Positions 54,118-61,996 of a stretch of 64,000 bases of DNA are shown here, piece after piece. Position 1 is the first letter of the stretch, and each line of letters starts with the position of its first letter. Location of the stretch: the NCBI GenBank assembly GCA_946554445.1, contig CAMNSD010000024.1, forward strand, positions 1 through 64,000, read 5' to 3'. This stretch comes from an uncultured Lachnospiraceae bacterium (GTDB taxonomy: Bacteria > Bacillota > Clostridia > Lachnospirales > Lachnospiraceae). Under the pieces are notes generated by a model. That model ran no database searches and was not told where the DNA came from. It was given only the letters and a program-made list of their open reading frames with translations. The translations under genes were made by a program, and so were the position numbers.

Positions 54118-54135
54118 CTACAATTACTATTGTAG
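54118..54135 (-). promoter_or_regulatory. BlaI-type operator
   Basis: CTACAAT-TACT-ATTGTAG, a perfect 7-bp inverted repeat containing TACA and TGTA half-sites, which is the BlaI/MecI consensus. Its place next to the repressor start implies autoregulation. Confidence 0.85.
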
Positions 54136-54363
54136 GTTATAGTATTTAATAAAGTTCCCTACTTCAATACTATTTTATTATCCGTAGAATATCAAGCATA
54201 AATTGTCATGAATTTAACTAAAAATGAACTGAATATGTAGTTGTTATTTGACAAAATCTGATAAAATCTGATAAAAATACACATTGCATGTGCCCAAAGG
54301 ATGTTGTAAAATGTTGATTTAGTTCACCTATGTTTTATATTATTTTTTTATCAGGAGGCTGCC

Positions 54364-55773
54364 ATGGCAACAACACAGACGACAAAACGCAATTTCATCC
54401 ATAAATTAGTCGGTGACAGGGCTTTCTATAAGATGGTCTTGGCTATCGCTGTGCCCATCATGATCCAGAACGGCATCACGAACTTTGTGAGTCTCTTGGA
54501 TAATATTATGATCGGACAGATCGGTACGGAACAGATGTCAGGCGTCGCCATCGTAAATCAGCTTCTTTTTGTCTATAATCTCTGTCTTTTTGGCGGCGTA
54601 TCCGGCGCGGGCATCTTTACCGCCCAGTATTTTGGACAGAAGAATGTGGAGGGCGTCCGGCAGACGGTCCGCTTTAAGGTGTGGATGGTCTCTGTCATCA
54701 CGCTGTTTACCGTCGTCCTGCTTCTGGCTGCCGGCAATCCTTTGATCGCCTTTTACCTGCAGGGAGAGGGGACCGCTGAAAGCGTAGCTGCCACCTTATT
54801 ATACGGCAGGCAGTATCTCTGGATCATGCTGCTCGGTCTGCCGCCTTTTATGATGGTGCAGGTCTATTCCAGCACGCTGCGGGAATGCGGTCAGACTATC
54901 CTGCCCATGAAGGCTGGCATCGTGGCCGTCTTCGTCAATCTGATATTAAACTACATATTAATATATGGAAAGTTTGGCGCACCGGCCTTGGGCGTACAGG
55001 GCGCGGCCATCGCCACTATTATTTCTCGCTATGTGGAAGCCACCATTGTGTTGGTCCACACGCATAAACACAAGGCGGAGAATCCTTTTGTGGAAGGACT
55101 GTACCGCTCCTTAAAGGTGCCCGGCAATCTGGTACAGAAGATCCTGGTCAAAGGCACACCCCTTCTTCTCAACGAGACGCTGTGGGCCGCCGGCATGGCC
55201 ATGCTGACGCAGTGCTACTCCGTGCGGGGCCTCAATGTAATCGCCGGACTGAACATCTCCAACACGATCAACAACGTATTTAACATCGTCTTCATCGCCC
55301 TGGGAGATTCCGTGGCTATCATTGTCGGCCAGCTTCTAGGCGCCGGCAAGATGGAAGAAGCCCGCGACACGGATAATAAGATGATCGCCTTTTCTGTTTT
55401 TTGCTGTACCTGTGTGGCGCTTGTGATGCTCGTCCTGGCACGTTTCTTCCCGCTTCTATATAAGACGAACGATGAAGCGCGGACGTTAGCAACCTATTTT
55501 ATCATGATCTGCGCTATTTTCATGCCCCAGAACGCCTTTCTGCACGCCTCGTATTTTACATTGCGTTCCGGCGGCAAGACCATCATCACCTTCCTGTTTG
55601 ACAGCGTCTTTATCTGGTGTGTCAGCGTTACGATTGCCTTTACTTTGAGCCACTATACAACGCTTCCTGTCATTGCTGTCTTTACTTTCGTACAGATGGG
55701 AGATCTGATCAAGTGTGTCATTGGATTTGTATTGGTGAAGAAGGGTGTGTGGCTGCAGAATATTGTGGCGTAG
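54364..55773 (+). CDS. MATE-family multidrug exporter
   Basis: 469 residues with twelve membrane helices. Family blocks are AVPIMIQNGITNFVSLLDNIM near the N-terminus and GVSGAGIFTAQYFGQKN. The second half repeats the pattern (LGDSVAIIVGQLLGAGK). MATE proteins pump drugs or metabolites out with Na+ or H+. CAGGAGG precedes the start. A TTGACA box (54248-54253) lies upstream with an imperfect -10. It is transcribed away from the BlaI operon, so the same operator region might affect it. Confidence 0.93.
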   Translation: MATTQTTKRNFIHKLVGDRAFYKMVLAIAVPIMIQNGITNFVSLLDNIMIGQIGTEQMSGVAIVNQLLFVYNLCLFGGVSGAGIFTAQYFGQKNVEGVRQTVRFKVWMVSVITLFTVVLLLAAGNPLIAFYLQGEGTAESVAATLLYGRQYLWIMLLGLPPFMMVQVYSSTLRECGQTILPMKAGIVAVFVNLILNYILIYGKFGAPALGVQGAAIATIISRYVEATIVLVHTHKHKAENPFVEGLYRSLKVPGNLVQKILVKGTPLLLNETLWAAGMAMLTQCYSVRGLNVIAGLNISNTINNVFNIVFIALGDSVAIIVGQLLGAGKMEEARDTDNKMIAFSVFCCTCVALVMLVLARFFPLLYKTNDEARTLATYFIMICAIFMPQNAFLHASYFTLRSGGKTIITFLFDSVFIWCVSVTIAFTLSHYTTLPVIAVFTFVQMGDLIKCVIGFVLVKKGVWLQNIVA

Positions 55774-55788
55774 GATTGAAAAAGTATG

Positions 55789-55817
55789 TTGAATAATTAC
55801 TATTTATTCGGTATAAT
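55789..55817 (+). promoter_or_regulatory. Toxin promoter of TA cassette 1
   Basis: TTGAAT (55789-55794), 17 bases, TATAAT (55812-55817). The transcript would start near 55824, giving a leader of about 70 bases before the peptide. Confidence 0.75.
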
Positions 55818-55897
55818 GAATATGTATAATTGAAAAGAAGGTTGGATGTGATTTTCCGATTGCTTTATGCCCTCTAGTATTTAAGGAGGGGATGCCT

Positions 55898-55972
55898 ATG
55901 GACACATTAGAGATTCTCACTCTTTTGCTAGTCATTTTTACTGCATTGGCTTACATAGACAAACGATCATAA
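55898..55972 (+). CDS. Type I toxin-like peptide 1
   Basis: 24 residues: MDTLEILTLLLVIFTALAYI then DKRS. A single membrane helix with a charged end, like the putative holin-like toxins. The ribosome site AGGAGGGG is strong but can pair with CCCTC 16 bases upstream, so it may be hidden in a hairpin. Too short for usual gene callers. Two related copies follow downstream. Confidence 0.75.
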   Translation: MDTLEILTLLLVIFTALAYIDKRS

Positions 55973-55974
55973 CA

Positions 55975-56079
55975 GCAAAAAGAAATAGCATCCTGAACCC
56001 TCACAAAGTTTAGATGCTATCTCTTATTGCATTTCAATTTTACTGAGGGCGAATCGGAGTCACACCCGATTGCCTTTCT
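55975..56079 (-). ncRNA. Predicted antisense RNA of TA cassette 1
   Basis: Promoter on the minus strand: TTGATT (56114-56109), 17 bases, TATAAT (56091-56086). The RNA would end at the hairpin ATAGCATC (55985-55992) with GATGCTAT (56013-56020) and TTTCTTTTTG. It is complementary to the 3' part of the toxin transcript, which would run on to the second terminator at 56096-56125. Confidence 0.65.
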
Positions 56080-56095
56080 GATTAGATTATATACT

Positions 56096-56125
56096 AGAGT
56101 GGCTGAGAAATCAACCACTCTTTTT
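56096..56125 (+). terminator. Terminator of toxin transcript 1
   Basis: AGAGTGG (56096-56102) and CCACTCT (56115-56121), then TTTTTATT. The antisense promoter's -35 box lies in its loop. Confidence 0.8.
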
Positions 56126-56227
56126 ATTCTATTTCCTTAAATCAGCCCCAAAAAATATGATTATTTTTAAATACCTATAGTCAATTTAAAATTCGCAATT
56201 TTATAATGATAATATTTTCAAAAACAA

Positions 56228-56256
56228 TTGAATATTTGTTCTATATACGATATAAT
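56228..56256 (+). promoter_or_regulatory. Toxin promoter of TA cassette 2
   Basis: TTGAAT (56228-56233), 17 bases, TATAAT (56251-56256). Confidence 0.8.
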
Positions 56257-56334
56257 AGATACGTATAATTGAAAAGAAGGTTGGGTGCGACTTTCCGATG
56301 ATGCCCTCTAGTCTTTAGAAAGAGGGTGAGGCCC

Positions 56335-56415
56335 ATGAGTATGATGGAAATTCTGACATTATTACTTGTTTTATTTGCGGCTCTATCTTACATAGATAAT
56401 CATAACAAGAAATAA
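56335..56415 (+). CDS. Type I toxin-like peptide 2
   Basis: 26 residues: MSMMEILTLLLVLFAALSYI then DNHNKK, one membrane helix with a polar basic end. The ribosome binding site GAGGGTGAGG lies close before the ATG and can pair with CCCTCT in the leader. Identical in sequence to peptide 3. Confidence 0.75.
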   Translation: MSMMEILTLLLVLFAALSYIDNHNKK

Positions 56416-56503
56416 GCATCCTTTACCGCCCAAAGTGTAGGATGCTTATTCTTATAACCATTTATCACTGAGGGCAATCGGAGATTCAATTCCGATCGCT
56501 TCT
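56405..56503 (-). ncRNA. Predicted antisense RNA of TA cassette 2
   Basis: Minus-strand TTGATT (56538-56533), 17 bases, TATAAT (56515-56510). Ends at the hairpin AAGCATCCT (56414-56422) with AGGATGCTT (56439-56447), which overlaps the toxin stop codon. The RNA contains CCGATTGCCCTC, close to the leader motif CCGATGATGCCCTC of the toxin mRNA. Confidence 0.65.
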
Positions 56504-56519
56504 GATTAGATTATATACT

Positions 56520-56550
56520 AGAGTGGCTGAGAAATCAACCACTCTTTTTA
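56520..56550 (+). terminator. Terminator of toxin transcript 2
   Basis: AGAGTGG (56520-56526) and CCACTCT (56539-56545), then TTTTTATTTT. Confidence 0.8.
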
Positions 56551-56652
56551 TTTTATTTCCTTAAAATTTGCCCTGAAAATATGATTATTTTCAAATACTT
56601 ATCGTTAATTTAAAATTCGTAATTTTATAATGATAATATTTTTAAAAACACA

Positions 56653-56681
56653 TTGAACATTTACTCTATATACGATATAAT
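56653..56681 (+). promoter_or_regulatory. Toxin promoter of TA cassette 3
   Basis: TTGAAC (56653-56658), 17 bases, TATAAT (56676-56681). Confidence 0.8.
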
Positions 56682-56759
56682 AGATATGTATAATTGAAAA
56701 GAAGGTTGGGTGCGACTTTCCGATGATGCCCTCTAGTCTTTAGAAAGAGGGTGAGGCCC

Positions 56760-56840
56760 ATGAGTATGATGGAAATTCTGACATTATTACTTGTTTTATT
56801 TGCGGCTCTATCTTACATAGATAATCATAACAAGAAATAA
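56760..56840 (+). CDS. Type I toxin-like peptide 3
   Basis: 26 residues, identical to peptide 2, with the same leader hairpin and ribosome site. The whole cassette is a near-copy of cassette 2 shifted by 425 bases, a recent tandem duplication. Confidence 0.75.
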   Translation: MSMMEILTLLLVLFAALSYIDNHNKK

Positions 56841-56927
56841 GCATCCCTACGGCTCAAAGTGAGGATGCTTATTTCTATAAGTTTTACCAAACTGAGGGCA
56901 ATCGGAGACTCAATTCCGATTACTTCT
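56830..56927 (-). ncRNA. Predicted antisense RNA of TA cassette 3
   Basis: Minus-strand TTGATT (56962-56957), 17 bases, TATAAT (56939-56934). Ends at ATAAGCATCC (56837-56846) with GGATGCTTAT (56863-56872). Confidence 0.65.
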
Positions 56928-56943
56928 GATTTGATTATACACT

Positions 56944-56973
56944 AGAGTGGTTGAGAAATCAACCACTCTTTTT
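56944..56973 (+). terminator. Terminator of toxin transcript 3
   Basis: AGAGTGGTT (56944-56952) and AACCACTCT (56961-56969), then TTTTTA. It also lies beyond the stop of the convergent rpe gene. Confidence 0.8.
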
Positions 56974-56987
56974 ACATCTTTTAAAAC

Positions 56988-57647
56988 TCAAAACTGCGCC
57001 AAATACGCTTTCACATTCTCCGTGATATTCCCGCCAAAGACTGCCGATCCTGCCACGATCACATTAGCGCCGGCCTCCAACACTACCTTGGCGTTTTCCC
57101 GTGTAATACCGCCATCCACTTGGATATCCAGATCTATACCCATTTCATCCGCCATCTGCCTTACCTGGCGTATCCGCTCCGTGGATTCTGGTATGTACTT
57201 CTGTCCGCCAAATCCCGGTTCCACCGTCATCACCAGAAGCATATCCAATTTATGCAGATATTTCCTGACTACTTCCACGGGTGTTTTCGGCTTGATCGAC
57301 ATGCCTACCCGACAACCCAGGCTGCGTATGAGATCGATCGTTGCATCCGCATCCTCTGTGGCTTCCAGATGAAAGGTGATGCTGTCGGCGCCGCACGCCT
57401 TAAACTCTTTGACATAACGCTCCGGTTCCACGATCATCAGGTGTACGTCAAACACTTTATCTGTCACCTTGCGGATAGTGCGGATTACCGGCATCCCAAA
57501 AGAGATTGACGGTACGAAGACACCATCCATCACGTCAATATGTATGTATTCTGCGCCAGCCTCGCAGGCCTCTTTAATCTGCTCCCCCAATCTGGCAAAA
57601 TCCGCCGCCAGAATGGAGGGAGATAAAATATTTTTTCTCTCTGACAT
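56988..57647 (-). CDS. rpe: Ribulose-phosphate 3-epimerase
   Basis: 219 residues of TIM-barrel type. SPSILAADFARLGEQ, the metal ligands in YIHIDVMDGVFVPSISFG and VDVHLM-like FDVHLMIVEP, and VEPGFGGQKYIP and DIQVDGGITREN are the family blocks. It interconverts ribulose-5- and xylulose-5-phosphate. It is the last gene of the arabinose and transketolase run and converges with the toxin cassettes. Confidence 0.96.
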   Translation of the reverse strand: MSERKNILSPSILAADFARLGEQIKEACEAGAEYIHIDVMDGVFVPSISFGMPVIRTIRKVTDKVFDVHLMIVEPERYVKEFKACGADSITFHLEATEDADATIDLIRSLGCRVGMSIKPKTPVEVVRKYLHKLDMLLVMTVEPGFGGQKYIPESTERIRQVRQMADEMGIDLDIQVDGGITRENAKVVLEAGANVIVAGSAVFGGNITENVKAYLAQF

Positions 57648-57678
57648 CTCAAATGCCTCTCTATCGCCAGATTGTGAT

Positions 57679-58620
57679 TTATTTCACGAAATCTTTTACC
57701 TTTGCGTAGATTCCTTTTCCGTCTAAACCGTATTTCTCTACCAGAGCTGCTGCCGGTCCTGATTCACCGAAGGTATCCTGCATACCAATCCGCAGTACAG
57801 GAGTCGGATGTTTCTCAGACAAGCAGTCACATACAGCGCTTCCAAGACCGCCGATCACGGTATGTTCTTCCGCTGTCACAACTTTACCGGTCTTCTTCGC
57901 AGAAGCAAGCACCAGTTCTTCATCCAGAGGTTTAATCGTGTGAATATTGATCACTTCCGCCTGGATGCCATCAGCCGCAAGCATTTCTGCCGCATCCAGT
58001 GCAGAAGAAACGGTGATACCGCTGGCGATGATGGTCACGTCGGTGCCCTCTCTTAAGAGAACGCCCTTGCCAATCTCAAATTTGTAATCAGGCTTATCGT
58101 TGATCACCGGCACAGCCGCACGGCCAAAGCGCAGATATACAGGGCCTTCAAACTCAATTGCCGCCCTGACAGCTGCCTTTGCTTCCACATCATCGGAAGG
58201 TACAATCACTGTCATGCCGGGAATAGTCCGCATCAAAGCCACATCTTCATTACACTGATGTGTCGCGCCGTCCTCACCAACGGTGATACCCGCATGAGTT
58301 GCGCCAATCTTTACGTTCAGGTGGGGATAACCGATAGAGTTACGCACCTGCTCAAAGTTACGTCCTGCCGCAAACATTGCGAAAGAACTGATGAAAGGCA
58401 CCTTACCGCAGGTGGCAAGACCAGCTGCGATGCCGGTCATATTACACTCCGCGATACCGCAGTCGATATGCCGGTCCGGGAAGGCTTTCTTAAACACGCC
58501 CGTCTTGGTAGCGCCTGCAAGGTCAGCATCCAATACTACCAGGTTGGGAAACTCTGCACCACATTCAGCAAGTGCATTACCATAGCTTTCTCTTGTTGCG
58601 ATTTTCTTAACATCTGCCAT
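57679..58620 (-). CDS. Transketolase, C-terminal subunit
   Basis: 313 residues covering the pyrimidine-binding and C-terminal domains (ATRESYGNALAECGAEFPNL, FAAGRNFEQVRNSIGYPHLN, AEEHTVIGGLGSAVCDCL). It carries the Glu that activates thiamine diphosphate, in the block DCGIAECNMTGIAAGLA. Its ATG shares one base with the stop of the N-terminal subunit gene (TAATG). The two chains together make the enzyme that moves two-carbon units between pentose phosphates. Confidence 0.94.
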   Translation of the reverse strand: MADVKKIATRESYGNALAECGAEFPNLVVLDADLAGATKTGVFKKAFPDRHIDCGIAECNMTGIAAGLATCGKVPFISSFAMFAAGRNFEQVRNSIGYPHLNVKIGATHAGITVGEDGATHQCNEDVALMRTIPGMTVIVPSDDVEAKAAVRAAIEFEGPVYLRFGRAAVPVINDKPDYKFEIGKGVLLREGTDVTIIASGITVSSALDAAEMLAADGIQAEVINIHTIKPLDEELVLASAKKTGKVVTAEEHTVIGGLGSAVCDCLSEKHPTPVLRIGMQDTFGESGPAAALVEKYGLDGKGIYAKVKDFVK

Positions 58621-59459
58621 TAGTTTGCACCTCCTAATTCTTCACCGATCTTCTCCAGATCTGCCATTGCCGTAGCATACTCTTCATCATTGGGAGCCTT
58701 GCCATGCCAGCCTGCATTGTTCTCCATAAAGGAAACGCCTTTGCCCTTCACTGTCTTACAGATGATTGCGGTAGGCATACCTTTCGTAGCTTTTGCTTCT
58801 TTGAAAGCGGCGTCGATCTGATCAAAATCATTGCCGTCAATGTTAATCACATGGAAATTAAATGCTTCGAATTTCTTGTCAATCGGATACGGGGAACATA
58901 CATCGTCAATCTTACCGTCGATCTGCAGACCGTTATTGTCCACGATCACTACCAGGTTATCGAGTTTGCGGTGTCCGGCAAACATGGACGCCTCCCATAC
59001 CTGTCCTTCCTGAATCTCACCATCGCCCAGGAGAGTGTATGTCCTGTAAGATTTATTGTCCATCTTAGCTGCCAGCGCCATACCTACTGCCGCCGAGATA
59101 CCTTGTCCCAGAGAACCGGAAGACATATCCACACCAGGCGTCTCCTGCATACAGGGATGTCCCTGCAGATAAGAGCCCAGATGACGCAGTGTCTTAAGAT
59201 CTTCTACCGGGAAATAACCTCTGTTAGCCAATACGGAATAAAGGCCCGGAGCCGTATGTCCTTTAGAAAGCACGAAGCGGTCCCTGTCCGCTTTCTTCGG
59301 ATCCTTAGGATCGATATTCATCTCCTCAAAATACAGGTACGTAAAAATATCTGCCGCTGACAAAGATCCGCCCGGATGTCCCGCTTTAGCGCTATGTACC
59401 GCTGTCACGATACCCTTGCGAACTTCATTAGCTGTTTTCTGTAACTCTAATTTGTTCAT
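58620..59459 (-). CDS. Transketolase, N-terminal subunit
   Basis: 279 residues from MNKLELQKTANEV, with GGAGG before it. The thiamine diphosphate motif GDGEIQEGQVWEASMFAG ... DNNGLQIDG is complete and SAKAGHPGGSLSAADI holds the substrate His. Split transketolases are common in Clostridia. Translationally coupled to the C-terminal subunit. Confidence 0.94.
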   Translation of the reverse strand: MNKLELQKTANEVRKGIVTAVHSAKAGHPGGSLSAADIFTYLYFEEMNIDPKDPKKADRDRFVLSKGHTAPGLYSVLANRGYFPVEDLKTLRHLGSYLQGHPCMQETPGVDMSSGSLGQGISAAVGMALAAKMDNKSYRTYTLLGDGEIQEGQVWEASMFAGHRKLDNLVVIVDNNGLQIDGKIDDVCSPYPIDKKFEAFNFHVINIDGNDFDQIDAAFKEAKATKGMPTAIICKTVKGKGVSFMENNAGWHGKAPNDEEYATAMADLEKIGEELGGAN

Positions 59460-59572
59460 CGCTAACCTCCATAGATATATATTTGTGTATCTTTTACTAC
59501 CACTATCATAGCACAACCGAGCGCAAGTCACTATATAAAACTTGCGCTCTGTTTTCTATTTTATGTCGTTTC

Positions 59573-60271
59573 TTATTTGCCCTGCCCGTAATAAGCGTTA
59601 GCGCCATGTTTGCGGTAATAATGCTTATCCTGCAGTTCCTGCGGCGCAGGCTGTATCCTTGCGTTGATAGTCTCTGCACGATACGCCATCTTAGCCACTT
59701 CCTCTAAAACCACAGCATTATGTACTGCCTCATGTGCATCTTTGCCCCAGGCAAAAGGTCCGTGATTCTTACACAGTACTGCCGGCACTGCCACAGGATC
59801 CTTCTCCATTCTCTTGAACTCGCTGACGATCAGAAGCCCTGTGTTCTTCTCATAGGCGTCCGCGATCTCTTCCTCGTTCAGGCAGCGCAGACAGGGAATC
59901 TCCCCATAGAAATAGTCTGCATGGGTGGTGCCGTAACAAGGAATGCTTCTGCCGGCCTGCGCCCAGCTTGTAGCATAGGAAGAATGGGTGTGTACCACGC
60001 CGCCAATCTCCGGATACGCCTTGTAGAGTTCCAGATGGGTAGCCGTATCGGAAGAAGGATTGTATTTACCCTCCACCTTATTGCCATCTAAATCCATCAG
60101 CACCATATCGTCGGGCGTCAGTTTATCATAATCAACGCCGCTGGGTTTAATGGCGAAGATGCCGCTCTCGCGGTCAATCTCACTCACGTTGCCCCAGGTA
60201 AAAGTAACCAGTTCGTATTTGGGGAGAAGCATATTCGCTTCATATACCCGTTTCTTTAATTCCTCTAACAT
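59573..60271 (-). CDS. araD: L-ribulose-5-phosphate 4-epimerase
   Basis: 232 residues from MLEELKKRV, with GGAGG five bases before it. Class II aldolase fold with [22 protein letters not shown] and zinc ligands in [12 protein letters not shown] and the later His of YRKH. The catalytic Asp lies in [14 protein letters not shown]. It turns L-ribulose-5-phosphate into D-xylulose-5-phosphate, the last step of arabinose use. Confidence 0.95.
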   Translation of the reverse strand: MLEELKKRVYEANMLLPKYELVTFTWGNVSEIDRESGIFAIKPSGVDYDKLTPDDMVLMDLDGNKVEGKYNPSSDTATHLELYKAYPEIGGVVHTHSSYATSWAQAGRSIPCYGTTHADYFYGEIPCLRCLNEEEIADAYEKNTGLLIVSEFKRMEKDPVAVPAVLCKNHGPFAWGKDAHEAVHNAVVLEEVAKMAYRAETINARIQPAPQELQDKHYYRKHGANAYYGQGK

Positions 60272-60328
60272 TGTTTCCTCCATTCCGTTACATTTCACAC
60301 TAACCGCTGAGATTCCGGCCGCGAAATC

Positions 60329-61921
60329 TTAGTTCAGATTCTCCACTGCCGCTCTCTCGATGGCAAGTCCTGCGCTGTAACGCTTCATAAACTCGTTAAA
60401 GCCCTTCACATCCTTCTCCACAGGCTCCAGTTTCTCACCCTTCTGTCCTGCAAATACTTTACTCTCCAGGAAGTCTGCCAGGCTCTCGTCGGCATCCTTA
60501 TTGATCATGTAGGAAGCAAGCAGGGCAATACCCCATGCGCCGCCTTCGCCGGCTGTCTCCATCACACTTACCGGTGCGTCAATCGCTGCTGCCAGAATGC
60601 TCTGGCCTACGCCCTTGGTCTTGAACAGACCGCCATGACCTAAAATCTCATCTACGCGAACACCCTCTTCCTTCAACAGGATATCCAGTCCGGTCTTCAA
60701 TGCGCCCAGGGATGTAAAGAGGTGTGTCCTCATAAAGTTAGCCAGGTTAAATTTCGCATCGGGAGTACGCACGAACAGCGGACGACCTTCGTTGAAACCT
60801 GTCACGTGTTCGCCGGAGAAATAGTTGTACGCCAGCAAGCCGCCGCAGTCGTCGTCGCCTTCCAGGGCCTTGCGGTACAGGTTGCCGTACAGTTCGTTCA
60901 TATCTACTTTCATACCCATCACTTCGGAGTACTCTTTGAACAGGTTCACCCATGCATTTAAGTCGGAAGTACAGTTATTGCAGTGTACCATAGCAACCAA
61001 GCTACCGTCCGGTGTGGTCACCAGATCGATCTCATCATACACTTTGGAGAGTTCTTTCTCCATAACGATCATGCCGAATACGCTGGTGCCTGCGGATACG
61101 TTACCGGTACGCTGCGCCACGCTGTTGGTAGCCGCCATACCTGTGCCTGCGTCACCTTCGGGCGGACAGAACGGTACGCCTGCCTGCAGTGTCCCTGTGG
61201 GATCCAAGAGTTTCGCGCCCTCTTCAGTCAGGCTGCCTGCCTGTTCTCCTGCTGTATATACTTTCGGCAGTACATCTTTTAACTTCCAAGCGTAATTCTT
61301 ATCCGCTACAGTCTCATCAAACTGCTGGATCATCTTCTCATTGAACTGCCCCGTGGCAATATCGATCGGGAACATGCCGGACGCTTCGCCCACACCCACA
61401 ACCTTCTCACCTGTCAGCTTCCAGTGAATGTAACCTGCTAACGTGATCACGAATTTCAAATCCGCCACATGCTCTTCCCCGTTTAAGATTGCCTGATACA
61501 GATGAGCGATCGTCCATCTCTGGGGAATATGATAGTTAAAGAGCGCTGTCAGCTTATTGGAAGCCTCTTCTGTGATGGTGTTTCTCCATGTACGGAAAGG
61601 AACCATCAGTTCGTCTTTCTCGTTAAAAGCCATATAACCGTGCATCATCGCACTAAAGCCGATGGCACCAATCTTCGTCAGTTTCTCGCCATACTGCGCC
61701 TGCACATCCTCCGCCAGCTTCTTGTAGCAGTCCTGCAGACCGTTCCAGATATCATCCAGACTGTAAGTCCAGATACCGTTCTCCAGTCTGTTCTCCCAGT
61801 CATGTGCACCGGACGCGATCGGTTTGTTATTCTCGTCCACCAGCACTGCCTTGATACGGGTAGAGCCAAACTCAATTCCCAATACTGACTTCCCGCTTGC
61901 AATCGTTTCTTTTGCTCCCAT
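60329..61921 (-). CDS. FGGY carbohydrate kinase, probable L-ribulokinase
   Basis: 530 residues from MGAKETIAS, with AGGAGG before it. Phosphate loop [47 protein letters not shown] and [15 protein letters not shown] are FGGY motifs. Its place between araA and araD argues for L-ribulose as substrate, although it belongs to the longer clostridial subgroup rather than the classical AraB or XylB. Confidence 0.88.
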   Translation of the reverse strand: MGAKETIASGKSVLGIEFGSTRIKAVLVDENNKPIASGAHDWENRLENGIWTYSLDDIWNGLQDCYKKLAEDVQAQYGEKLTKIGAIGFSAMMHGYMAFNEKDELMVPFRTWRNTITEEASNKLTALFNYHIPQRWTIAHLYQAILNGEEHVADLKFVITLAGYIHWKLTGEKVVGVGEASGMFPIDIATGQFNEKMIQQFDETVADKNYAWKLKDVLPKVYTAGEQAGSLTEEGAKLLDPTGTLQAGVPFCPPEGDAGTGMAATNSVAQRTGNVSAGTSVFGMIVMEKELSKVYDEIDLVTTPDGSLVAMVHCNNCTSDLNAWVNLFKEYSEVMGMKVDMNELYGNLYRKALEGDDDCGGLLAYNYFSGEHVTGFNEGRPLFVRTPDAKFNLANFMRTHLFTSLGALKTGLDILLKEEGVRVDEILGHGGLFKTKGVGQSILAAAIDAPVSVMETAGEGGAWGIALLASYMINKDADESLADFLESKVFAGQKGEKLEPVEKDVKGFNEFMKRYSAGLAIERAAVENLN

Positions 61922-61996
61922 TTTATACCTCCTGTTGATTTGCTTCATCATCAGGACTGCAGCCTTACTGCAGCCCTGTTCATTACATTTTTAAAA

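Noticed and set aside
54248..54276. TTGACA with triple GATAAAATCT-like direct repeats as a MATE promoter
   Set aside because: The -10 match is poor; mentioned in the MATE entry but not listed as a promoter.
59519..59549. GC-rich inverted repeat GAGCGCAAGT/ACTTGCGCTC between araD and transketolase
   Set aside because: On the transcribed strand it is not followed by T bases, so I do not call it a terminator; possible processing hairpin only.
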